Both the position numbers and the translations under genes were made by a program. Below the pieces are notes generated by a model. It was not told where the DNA came from. It saw only the letters and a list, made by a program, of their open reading frames with translations, and made no database searches. A stretch of 64,000 nt of DNA from Citrus sinensis (taxonomy: Eukaryota; Streptophyta; Magnoliopsida; Sapindales; Rutaceae). Where the stretch lies: contig NC_068564.1 in assembly GCF_022201045.2 (NCBI RefSeq), positions 1,736,001 to 1,800,000 on the forward strand. Reading direction: 5' to 3'. Below are positions 45,635 to 57,541 of this stretch, piece after piece. Position 1 is the first letter of the stretch; the number at the start of each line of letters is the position of its first letter.

Positions 45635-48600
45635 ATGGTATCAAAAATCCCGAACCCGGCAGAAGGATTCTACTTGGATCCTAATGGCATGGCCTTACCT
45701 GGACTCGGACCTTTCGCCTCGTCAGCTACAACGCCAACGGCAGCAGCTGCTGCCGCCGGGACGTCAACGGTGTCCACGTCGGAGGATCCGAGTAAGAAGA
45801 TCCGGAAACCGTATACAATCACCAAGTCTAGAGAGAGCTGGACCGAACCCGAGCACGACAAGTTCCTTGAAGCTCTTCAGCTGTAAGTATGCATTAAACT
45901 CTTCATTTCCCTCTCGTTTTGAAGCTCTTTAAACTGTTTGGTTTTTAATTGAGTTGTGTATGCTTCAGTTGAATGTTCGTATTTGTTATTGATACTTTTG
46001 GTGGCTTTTCTCTAATTTTTGGTTAGGGTTTGAGAGTTTGGAAGTGATTGGATTTTGTTTGGATGTCGAGAAAATTTTGAATGAGAATAAACGAGTTTAG
46101 CTCCTATTTGGATTTTAAGAAATCCAGTGAGGGAATTCAAGAAATTTTACTTTTTTTTACTTCAAATTTTTGTTAAAATTAGTTTTTTATTATTTCAAAA
46201 CTTTGAATTTTTGTTCCCAAAAAAAAGGTTTGAGGGAAGCTGAGGAAAATTAACATTTTTTCTATTTGAAACATTCAGTTTATTTCTTTTTTGAAAAGAA
46301 AAAAAGGGGGAAGAAAATGTTAGCTATTAATTAAGTTATTAGAAGCTATTTCATTTGCAAAATGGATGTTTTCTATATGAATTGACTGATTTGTTTCTTT
46401 GCTTGAGTTGGTCATTTGTTGGGAATTTATATTACTCAAATTGACAATTGAAAGAAAAAAGTCTAAAATTTTTAGATGGGGATTCGCAAATAGTTAATTC
46501 TCTTATTAGGTGCATCAAAGAAGCCCATTTTAAAAGTTAATTTCTTCTGGAAAACATTCATTGTATTGTGAGGCATGGGCAACTGCTGTGGAAACAAAGT
46601 AAAAGGTACCCAGTAGGTGCTTCTAAATAGTGTATGTTGTATGATCCTCATGAATGGAGCATTTTTTAAAACCAATTCTAAATATTGTTTAAAACTTTCA
46701 GGATTACTGGTTCTTTATTGATGCGAGAGAGAATATTGTCTTGGAGAAATTCATTTAAGGTTGAAATTTAATTGACTATCCACAGAGACAGAGGATGCTT
46801 TTATGTTAATTCTTATTCTGGTGCCTGTTTTTCTTTCCCGATGGCCTTATATTATCATGATTCTGTTCAGATTTGACCGTGACTGGAAGAAGATTGAAGC
46901 ATTTATTGGGTCAAAGACGGTTATTCAGGTACCTTAAAGTGCAGAATCCCTTTTATGTTATCTATTATTATCTGCACATCTCTCTCTTTTGTGTCACTTA
47001 TACCTCCTAATTTGTTCTTCGGCTAACATTCTATGTGCAGTCAATTCCTGAGTGCCGACTGATTTGATGTATTGTTTCATAATCTACAATTGAAGTATTC
47101 CTTATTACCTCATATACTAATGGATACCTGTATCTACAAAAAGTGATGGAAATTTAACGGCACTCCTTGGCAGATTCGCAGTCATGCACAGAAGTACTTT
47201 CTAAAGGTGCAGAAGAATGGAACAGCTGAACATTTACCTCCGCCCAGGCCTAAAAGGAAAGCTGCTCATCCTTATCCTCAAAAGGCCTCGAAAAATGGTG
47301 AGAAGAGTTTGCTTTGAAGTATTTATTAGTGGTTACTATGCAAATTTAATAAAATCCTGTATGATGCTTTTGACAGCTCCAATGCTCTCACAAGTGTCTG
47401 GTTCCTTCCAATCATCATCTGCTCAACTAGAACCTGGACATTTTCTGAGGCCTGATTCTTCATCAATGCTTATGATTCCTATGGCTAGTGCTGCAACTTC
47501 CTGGACAAACAATGTTCAAACAGTCAGCTTATCACCTGCGTCAAAAGGTGCATTTGTTTAATCATGTTATATCAGTAACACCAACCTAATTAATGCTATC
47601 CGTGGCCTTTATATTAGATTTCAGACATGTTTCTTAATTTTGATATCTGCTTTGCAGGACCAGAAGTGGCAAACAATCGTAGCAATAGTACCGATAGTAC
47701 TCCAAAAGCACAAGTATCAGGGGAATTGACTGATCAAGGAGGGGAATTGACTGATCAAGGGAATAACAGCCATCCATTAAGAGGTTGGGCATTTGTGCTG
47801 CTAGCACTTGAGTACAATTCATGCAATATTCTGTCAAATTTTTTTCTTAGCACTATTAATGCTCTTTTGTTTGATGCAGTTCTGCCTGACTTTGCTCAAG
47901 TGTACACCTTCATCGGCAGTGTCTTTGACCCCAATGCTTCCGATCATGTGCAGAAACTTAAAAAGATGGATCCTATAGATGTTGAAACAGTATGTTATAT
48001 TAAAAACTCTACTTTTTTTTTTCATTCCTTACGAATAAAAGTAAAGCTTTGCTGGCTTTATAATTGATCTTTAGTTTAATCCAAGTCCATCATTGTCACT
48101 TTAGCTTGACGCCTCTGGTTACTACAATTTTCTCAATGTTTACTCATCTATCTGGCTTCTATGCAGGTTCTGTTGTTGATGAGAAACCTCTCAATTAATC
48201 TGACCAGCCCTGATTTTGAGGATCATGTAGGTGTCTTCTAATAAACTCTTAATTTGGTTATTTAAATTCACTGTTCCATACTTTACGTCCCTTTCTGTTT
48301 AACGTACACCATTGTCATAGAGATGGTCTTCGAGCAGCTCGGGGTGTGTAGATGGGAGTGTGCTCCTTAGCCTTAAGCATTGCTCCATCTTATCATCACA
48401 TGGAACAAATTTGCTTAAATCGTTCTCTGTTTCATTTGGTTCACAATTCAGAGCATGCTTTACAAATCTTCAGTTCTTTAAAAAACTAATTGAGCTAAAA
48501 TTAGTTATTATATTTCCTTATTAACATTGCAATACAATTTCTCGACCTATTAATGCAGAGAAGGCTGCTGTCATCATATGAGATTGACCCGGAGACAGCT

Positions 48601-48645
48601 AACCATAGTGGTACGAACAATCTCCTCCTCGGTGGTGGCCAATAG
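45635..48645 (+). CDS. RVE6: RVE6-like MYB transcription factor (REVEILLE, LCL clade)
   Basis: Eight exons close in frame: 45635-45882, 46871-46928, 47174-47297, 47377-47547, 47658-47783, 47880-47989, 48167-48226, 48559-48645, giving 327 residues. The single MYB repeat begins [17 protein letters not shown], continues [15 protein letters not shown] and contains the SHAQKYF signature (about 105-111). [18 protein letters not shown] follows it, the proline block shared by CCA1/LHY/RVE proteins. The C-terminal LCL segment ([35 protein letters not shown]) marks the RVE4/6/8 clade. These proteins bind evening elements and activate afternoon clock genes. A direct repeat [14 protein letters not shown] lies in exon 5. 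Choice of RVE6 over RVE4/8 rests on gene order (At5g52660). Confidence 0.92.
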
Positions 48646-49488
48646 AAGAATGTTATTTTGCTTTGGTGGGTGATGGGATACAAATCTTCTCTTAACTTAG
48701 GCAACTGTTCCAGGACTGGGTTTTCATTCATTTTTGCATACAAAGTACCGACGCTGGTATGATGATATGTTAGGGAAAATGATTATTAGGGAGCTTCAAA
48801 CTGCCCTACTTCTAGTAAAGAAACACTGCAGAGGTTTTTACTGGTGTATCCTGGCAGTCCGACAATTGGCTGCAATTAGACATTGAGATTCGCTGTTCTG
48901 GGTTCATGTATATATATATAAAAGAGATGGAAATCACAGTTCTAGAGTGTATAGTTCAAGGTAATTTGGGAATGATATTTCTGTAAAGTGCTGGATTGTT
49001 TTGTATTCAAGTTTTGACTTGTTATTGTAGTAAATGTATCTGTAATTTCTGTGCTGTAGGCGCAAATGTTGGGCATGCAGCTGTAATTTTAGTGAGAGCT
49101 AGTATGTTACTAATTTCAATTTTGTGGACTTTTTTAATTTGTGGGATCTGTTCGTTATTTTTTGGGCCAAACAACATCGAAGCTGCTACAGCTTGAGTCC
49201 AGCAAATCGGGAAATTTCTACATTTACACGTCACAAAAAATGTCACTCTATTTGTTCTTGAAATGTATCGACTCCATTCTTTTTCCCTTTTTTCCGTCAT
49301 TATTATGTATACAAGTTTTGAGTAAATGCTGTTTACAAAAAAAAAAAAAAAAAAAACGAAAAAGTGCTCCTAAACTCATGCCAGGCAGCATCTAGTACCT
49401 ACCGTCAAAAAAAAAAAAAATTAAACATCAATGCGAACCTGAGGTAATCTAACTGAACTATATGCAGTACTTCCATCAGCTATTGTCC
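48646..49488. other. RVE6 3' region, tail-to-tail with the next gene
   Basis: Likely RVE6 3' UTR to about 49080. Two A runs (49336-49355 and 49409-49422) follow. No gene was seen. Confidence 0.45.
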
Positions 49489-52400
49489 TTACCAAAATCC
49501 CGTGTCCACCTGTTTGCCAAAGTTTCCTGAACCACGACCAACATCAGGTAAGGGATGTGTCTGTCTTGATCTTTCTTCCATCCGAAACGGCTTACCAACT
49601 GCAGCTGGATAACCGATAACACCAGCAGTATGACCTAATTACCACACAAACTTTGCAATCAGAAATGACCTATCTTAAAATTCAATTCCAAATCATAAAA
49701 ACATGTCGAGCATGGCAGAATTTCATAACATGACAAATCATAAGCTTAACGAGCCAGTTAAGTTATTTTTTACCAGAGTTTGGCACTCTGAAGGGCCCAT
49801 AATTTTGTCGCTGATAATGGTAAGGTAAATGTTGAGGTGGGTATAGCTCCTGACCATTAGAAGTCATTCCGCCATTGGGATGAGAAGAAGGCAAACCTCT
49901 TGGAAATCCATGAACTAGGTGATGAGAAAAATTGTTTGGACCCGGCATTTGCTGTGGCAGAGGACTATTTGTAGGATGACCAAACCTTCTTAGATCAGCA
50001 TGAGGGTGTCGGAATGGATCAGCAAGCACATTTGATTGGAAACAGAGTGGCTGTGGAGTGTAAATATTGGTCTTTGAATTTGATGCTGGTATTTGAACTT
50101 GCTGAGCATCTGAAGATTTGAAATTAGCCCTCCCTGGATTCATCTGACAGTGCCCGAATTGTGGGAAACAATGCTGGGTATGCAAAGCTGCATAAAAACT
50201 CTCCAGGCCCATTTTATCATATGAATCAAAAACAGGACCCTCTAAACCAAGTTGAGTAGATCTTTTCTCACCAAGAAATGGGTTCAGATCTGCTAGCTTG
50301 TCATTAACATCAACTTGGGAACTTGAGGTCAACAAATTATCTTTAAACAAACGACCGGCAGACATGGAAGTGGATTCTAGCGGAAGTATGTAGTCATCCG
50401 CTGTAATCAAACTATCCTCATCCGGTAAAAAAAGTTCATCTGCTGAATTGGGATGCATACAAGCTGGCTCACTTCCAAGATTAAATCCTATTTTGGTCTG
50501 GTTATCATCGGAGATTGATAGATTCTCCTCAATTTTACTTGCTACAGTTTGCTTAGTCCAGCTTGAGGACATGATACCTTCACAATTTATCTTCATGGAT
50601 CCAGATTCATTAGAAAACCTGTGAGGCTTCAATACATCATTCCTTGTAAGCATGCCGAGAGAGTCTCTTTGAATACTGGAAAATTCAGTTGTTTGCGAAT
50701 CCTTTGGGAAACCTTTTAAAGAAGGGTCATGGGTCAATTTCTTATCAAAATTCCAAGTATTGAATTATTAAGCATGTTACCATTACCTTCAATTTCGGAA
50801 AAACAAAGTTTATCTAAGGTTTCCCTGTTTAGCTTTGAAGATGTTTCTGCGTCTGTTTGGCATAGCCCCTTTTTTTCCAAAGAGAGGAACTGAGACGAAG
50901 CATGATCAGCAGCAGAAGTTGGATACTTTCCCTTTCTATTTTTAGTACTCCAGCCTTTCACAGAGTGATGGTTAGTCGAGTAAAGTTCAATGGGATCTGG
51001 CAGCGTGGATAGTTCAAAGTATTCATGAGGAAGAACTAATGGAGTCACATTCCGTTTATTCCTATAATGCAATTGCTCAAAGATCTCATCAATGGCTGAA
51101 GAGGTGGTAGATGCCATAAGAGTCTGAACAGGTTCATTTCTTCCTGAAGGTAAATTTGCAGAGTTCTGCCGGGCAACTTCTTCATTCTGTGGTCCATGCA
51201 CTTCAAAACCCTCTTTCAAGTAACCAGATGAGATGCCACCAGCTGGCTCCTTCTCTATTGAAATATCAAAGACTGATTTCAGATTCTCTAAAACTCAACT
51301 GGCAATAATTAGAAAAATTGATATTTACATAATATCCCCCAGTTTCTAGTTAAAATAAAATTGTTTAAAAAACAAACTACTTTAACTTGAATATCATCAA
51401 TGGTATAAGCATACCTCCAAGAAACTGATCATCTAAACCAGAAGAATGCAACCCATAGCCCTTGATCTGATCTCTTTTAGTGTCACAGGGCTGATAAGGT
51501 AACAAAAAAATGGGGACATTAGAAATATCAACTGTAACATCACTTAGAAACTCTGTTGTTTCAACTAACATTTCCACTTAAGAGGGAGAGCAATGATGAA
51601 TAAGCTCACAAGCATTCATTGAAGAGAATACAATTTTAAGTTCTAAAGTAAATATGAAAGATTTACATTAACTTTGTTGCTCATATTTCCAAGAGCTGCA
51701 GAATCAATTACCTCTGATGTAAAGGTACTTGTTAAGGATTTTGTAAGGGATCTGCTTTCAAGAACTGCGGGAAGAAGAAATGTGGATGCTAAAGCATGAC
51801 CAGCAGGGTCGCCAGCTTCAGCTTGAGAGGCCACAGATTCCTCTGACTCATTGTATTTGTTCATAAACCTCTTACAATTTCCATTAGCCTCCAGAAGCAG
51901 GCCAATTTCTGGGTCCAAGTTCTCTTTATGCTCATCAAGAATTTTATTTTGTTTCTCCTGAAAAGCTTTGAGCTGTTCCTTTCTCATCAGCTCAAATGAA
52001 TCTGAATGGAGGGATTCACGTTAGCAATATAAGATCAGTTGGGAACATTTACTGTCTGGGTGACTGAACCATGAAAAGCAAAAATGCACCACTGATATAA
52101 ATCCACCTAACAAGAGAAAAAACAGGAAAGAGATTTTACCTCTTCTCCTTCTTTCCTCCTCTGCACTCTCCTGACTCAGATTCTCGGAAGAACCAAATGT
52201 CTCATTGTTATAGAAGTCCTCGTTCTCTGCCCTAGATTGTATTTTAGCCTGAAAGGAAAACAAATTTTGATCATAAACCATACCTTTTGGATATAACTTT
52301 TTAAACCTATTCCTTATGTTTTGGACTATAACGACAATTACATAAATCTTCTGAAGTGGTTAAATGCTCTACTACATTACTATCAATACCTTACAGAGAT

Positions 52401-54280
52401 GCGGAGGCCGATAAGCCCCATCACTCCTCTTGGGTAGATGATATTCACTGCCTTTAACCACTGAATCAGTAGCCTCAGAAACACAATTAGATGCAATATC
52501 ACCACTTCTGCTAAGATCACATTCTTGATTAGGGTGCAAATGTCGAGGCAGGTAGCCATGAAATGTGCCAGAGTCTGCATTGAACTATGAATGTCTCAAT
52601 GCCACCACAAAAAAAATTAATGCAACTATGTAACTATCACAGGTCTGTCATCAAGAAATCTATGTGGAAAAAGCCATCATCATTTGCAATATATTTAGCT
52701 CAAGCAGAACCGCATCAAGCATGTAAATAACCTACATGTCTATATTAATTCAACTCTATAATTTCAGCCCCTTACATTGCCTAACAGGCATATTTTCCAT
52801 AAGAAATACTGAATGCCTAAGTAGGTAGGATGGTTACGTTAATTGGGGAACACATTATGTTCAAAACTACACCACCACCACTAGTACAATCTTAATCTGA
52901 AAGCCAGTCATAGAAGCCAGTGCTGTCACAAAATCAGGAAAGTCAGGTCTATTATTAGTGCTGCCTCAAATAAAAACAGACCAATAAGCATTTATATGGC
53001 TACATGAAGAACAAAAAATCAAGCCAGAGAGTACTTAGGTGCCTCAATTTGTCAATTTCAGCCAGAAGCTTTCTTTATATTCTAGCTACTAAGCCAAGAT
53101 GAAAAGTTAAACAAATCTTCCACTCCCTCATATTTTGGGAATTGGTTGTAGAAAGATGAACATTGTGTCAGAAAAATAATCAAGATTAATAAGGACAAAA
53201 TGCATTTCATTTTGAGTTTTACTAACTGCAGAATACATGAAAAAAAAAACATAGGTATTCAATAACAAAGTACCTTCACTAATAACAGAAATCAATATAA
53301 ATTACTAATTGATATTGGATTAATGACTCTCGTCACATAACTTCAGCTGATCAACTAATCGTTTACACAAATTCAACCTCGAGAATAGCATCCATACCAA
53401 ATTTAAAGTACTAGATATCTGCCTAATCCTTATATTCCAACTTAAGGGAGCACATAGAATGGTTTTTGAATATCGATCTTGGGGAATTAAAAATATTCCA
53501 AAGTATAGATATTACTTAAATACATTGTTAAACAGAATCAAGAATCATGTATCAGCAAAACAAACAGATGATAGATTGAAATACTATTGAAATACTAGTA
53601 ACTCACCCAAGGTGATGTCAATGACAGTATAAAGTACCTGAATTATGACAAGAATGCAATAATCCAGTCCAAGAAATGCTAAGTTCACTGCTACAATAGT
53701 TTAGAAAGAAAATCAATCAAGCAATATTATAATCCAATTCAAGTACATTCTAATTCAAAAACAGGTCAAATGATTAGGACTGCCGATTATCACCAGTAGC
53801 ATCTTATGATCTTACCCTAAAATCGATTGGTCCAGGCCAATTGGTAGCTTTTGGCATGAATCCAACTCAGATAAAGAAATGAGCTCATTTCGTGTATACA
53901 ATATTTTTGACTTTCTGTTCAACAAAACAAAATAAATTACAAACATTAATTACCGGGATCCTCTGTTCTCATTTCTTCATATAATGCATTAAAAGCACAA
54001 AACAAACTTTTCAGGCTCCAGAAGTTCATCCGTTTGTTTGAACTTCCACTAACTCACTAAAGCCAAAACAGACACATGATATCATTTCTTTCCATTTTCC
54101 ATCATTTTCTCAGCAACCAAACAGTATAACTTTTAACAAAAAACAAAAACAACTTAATGCACTAAAAATAAAATGCGTTGTAAAAATTTACTTGCGGAAC
54201 ATTGAACTTGAAGTATCGTCGTCTGATTTTGACAGGTACTGTGAACGTTGATCCTCATCAGTTTCACTTTCTGATCTCAT
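49489..54280 (-). CDS. Plant protein with eIF4E-binding-like motif; one frameshift
   Basis: Likely exons: 54280-54192, 53914-53816, 53637-53607 (uncertain), 52584-52390, 52248-52140, 52001-51667, 51490-51415, 51287-49774, 49634-49489, about 864 residues. Exon 2 reads KSKILYTRNELISLSELDSC; YTRNELI fits the eIF4E-binding motif YxxxxL plus a hydrophobic residue and recalls the animal eIF4E transporter (YTKEELL). SDGAYRPPHL, a charged helix (EERRRRDSFELMRKEQLKAF) and a Gln/Pro/His-rich C-terminus ending GKQVDTGFW follow. In the large exon the frame must change near 50740-50757: the upstream frame ends in a stop at about 50734, while the downstream frame is open to 49774, and the exon is one base short of a closed phase. 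This is either a one-base deletion, a sequence error or a damaged gene. I do not know its Arabidopsis orthologue. Confidence 0.65.
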
Positions 54281-56822
54281 TTTCCCGGGAAAAATAACAA
54301 AGCTTACAAGTTGAAATGTCAAAAATTTGAAGTTCAATTACTTATCAGACAGCAATATTATTATTATTAGTATTTTTGTGTGCGCAGTACAAACCCTAGC
54401 GGTGTTGATCAGCACAGTGAAACTAAGTCGTTTTAGTATGATCAAGTAACAACAAAAGAAGAACAGAGAAAAAAATGAAAGAGTATTTTAGTAAGTTCTT
54501 ATAGGAAGCTTCACGGAAAGTTTGCGAGAAAAGCGAAGGAATATTTCTGTGAGTTAAAAAAAAAAAAGAGTAAAATGCGTGTGTTTGGAAAGGAAGAAAG
54601 TGTGAGAAAATTAACAGAGGCGGAAGTACCGCCACCAGCACCACCTCAGTGTGTCAGTCAGTCGCTTTTTTGGTGTCACAGAAGCATTTGCTATATATGG
54701 TACGGTTGCTAATTTAGTGGCCGCGTTGAAGAAGAAAGAAAATGTTTGGTATTTTATCATTTAGACCCTTGTTTCTGTACATTACCTCAAATAAGGATAC
54801 AGGCTTTTCATTCATAAAAAATATACCTCTTATTCATAGTGTAATAAATAGATCTCTTATTTTTAGGGACATTCGTGCAATCGTATCGTGTTTGTTGTTG
54901 TGTCAAATTTAAGCAAACACGGATACAATCTATTTATTCATGGTGTTGAGATATCAAAATATTAATATAACACATTTCATTAATCACGTTAATCATATTG
55001 ACCTATTTGGCATACTTAATATAAAAAAAAATTAAAATTAATCTAAAATTAACAAATTTGTCAATGTTATTCTAAAAATAGATCATATAAGTTAATATAA
55101 TTTAAATATGACATGAATAAGTTTAAAAAACAATCTAGACAGGGGATGAGCAATTAATTTAATGTTCCGTTAATATATTAGTTATTTTTTCGATAATATT
55201 ACTACATATTATTTGATATTAATGTCATAACGTGTAATCGTGTTGAAGTAGTTTAATATAAATATAACAAGGTTATTTATCATGTCGTGTTGTGTCAACC
55301 ATATTATTAATAATATCAATATTTATTAACATAAATACAAAAAAGTCTTGTCGTATTCATCTCGTATAATTGTATCGCAACCCATTTTGCCACCTCTATG
55401 TATTCACTAACTCTTGTTGAAAATATTGGAATACCCTTTGTGTTAAATTATATGATGTTGCCCTTCGAACATTAGATAATCTATTAAATGACATATTAAA
55501 ATTAATCGTTAAATAGATAAATATAGATGTAAATTCTTGAAATGTATTTATGTGATACTCATTTTTGTAAGATTTGGTGTCCATATTGATTGGTAGGTTT
55601 TAGATTCGGGTGATAGTGTAAGATGCTTTAGTTATTATTGTTCTTAAAGTAAGCGCAACGTGATTTTCAACTAATTTTACATTTCACAAGTATAATTACT
55701 GGACTCAATAGTTAATGGGTGGAATGCATGAGAGGTATATGGTGATTTTAATATAGATTGAGAGTTATTTAGTCATTTTAATATAGATTAGAACGTATCT
55801 GATACAAATGGATAAACTATATCGTTGTTGAAGAAAATATAAATATTTACGGTTCTAACTGATATTCCTAAAAAAATTGTGTATATATTATGCAATAGCA
55901 AAATATTGTTTAATTTATGTCCATAATTAATTTGATCCATGAGTTTTTTGGACAGTTTTATAATTGCGGACAAATATGAATCTCCCTGACAATGCTGCGC
56001 AAAGGAAAATAGTAGATGTCACAATCTTCTTTCTCTGAATAATATGGTCTTTGAGTGTTTGATTTTGTCGGGCAATTGACTTGATTATGTTTAAAGAAAT
56101 AGGATATTTTTAATATAGACACAACTTTTGTGTTATGATTCTTGTTTTGTTATAAGTTTAACGGTTTATATTGCAAAATAAATAAATAAAAATAAACGGA
56201 TTCCAATATCTTTGCTTTTATCATTATAATATGACTTACATATATAAGTAATCCCTTATTGAATCTCAATAATAAAAGTGTATTTTTTTCTGCTCATATG
56301 GGTAGAGAGAGATTCATTGTATAATATTTTAATTATCAATGTTATTCTCTTACTTAAATTTTATTTCAATGAGTAATAAGAACAATACTTGTTAAATAGC
56401 TATACTTCAAAATAATTTGACTTATGTATTGAAACATAATGAACTAGTATGTTTCTTATGTAAGGCAACAACTGATGTTTTTCTCATAACATAAAAGAGT
56501 TATGCTATATTTACAAACTCTTGAACAAATTATTTTTAAATAAAACTGATGTGGCATTACATGATTGTTTGAGTAAAATATAAAATAATGAAAACAAATC
56601 ATGCGGGCTAAATGATGTCTTCATTGAATCGCTCGTATGAGGTCATATTAATTTATACTAAATAATTTGTCCAAAAAATTTGTAACTATATCATTATTCA
56701 ATATAAAATAGTTAATCTTCCTTTGAATCCTTTCCTAGTATAAAATACATTACTTAATTTCATTTATTTAGGACTCACGCAATCATAAAGTAAATGAAAA
56801 TGAGCAACTCAATATTCAGTTA

Positions 56823-57062
56823 GGCCTTGTTAATTACTATGGTTGAGTAGTTATAGCACTAACCTATTAGGTAAACACTGGATGCTTTGGTTTGAAAACT
56901 AAGTTAATTATATCTCATAGTTGTATGATTAAAAACCTATAATATCTTTAACTATTTTTAGCAAAATTATTATTTAAAAGTCATATTTAACTATACATTA
57001 TCCATATTTTCTTCACAGTATCTGTATTTTTAAGTTATATTACCTTAATACCAAATGACATC
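56823..57062. mobile_element. Tourist-like MITE (TTA duplication), copy 2
   Basis: 240 bp between TTA at 56820-56822 and 57063-57065. Interior blocks (GGTAAACACT, TTATTTAAAA, TTCTTCACAGTATCT) align with the copy at 44599-44850. The terminal repeats are more worn here, so this copy is older. Confidence 0.5.
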
Positions 57063-57354
57063 TTAATTGGATAGAAATATGGATATCTCTCCTACTAATT
57101 TAACTGGGTAGGTGTAGATATTTTTTTATTAATGTGACTGAATCAGATTTTCCTCTGATATTAAGTGAATATAGAAATCTATACGGTATTATAATTGAAT
57201 TTGATCTAAAGTAGCTTAAGTAGGGATTTCAGATTTTACATATTAGTAAGTCTGTAAGTGTATCAAAAAATAATATTTTTTTCCGAAAAAGAAATCATTT
57301 CTGTTCAGAGGCCGAACTTAAATGGTTTTAGAAAGGCCTATCCCAAATATATGA

Positions 57355-57450
57355 AGCCCACTCAATTAAAAAAAGCCGGTTCAATCCAAATCACACCAAT
57401 TACCCGGTCCAAAAGAACCCCACATAAATAGACCACCATTGCTAGGGTTT
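57355..57450 (+). promoter_or_regulatory. RPS10 promoter with telo-box and site II element
   Basis: AGCCCA (inverse of the site II core TGGGCT) at 57355-57360 and TAGGGTTT (inverse of the telo-box AAACCCTA) at 57443-57450. This pair is the standard promoter signature of plant cytosolic ribosomal protein genes and sits about 100-190 bp before the start codon. Confidence 0.7.
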
Positions 57451-57541
57451 TGGATCCCCTTACATCTTTCCACTGAGACGAGCCATTCGTTCCTCGCGCA
57501 GCTTGACAGAAAGGGCTAAGCTCAATCTTCACTTCGCAACC

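Larger units (their letters stand above)
54281..57541. other. Intergenic region before RPS10
   Basis: The divergent promoters lie at the two ends. Between 54750 and 57300 the DNA is very AT-rich, with the MITE at 56823-57062 listed separately. No gene was seen. Confidence 0.45.
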
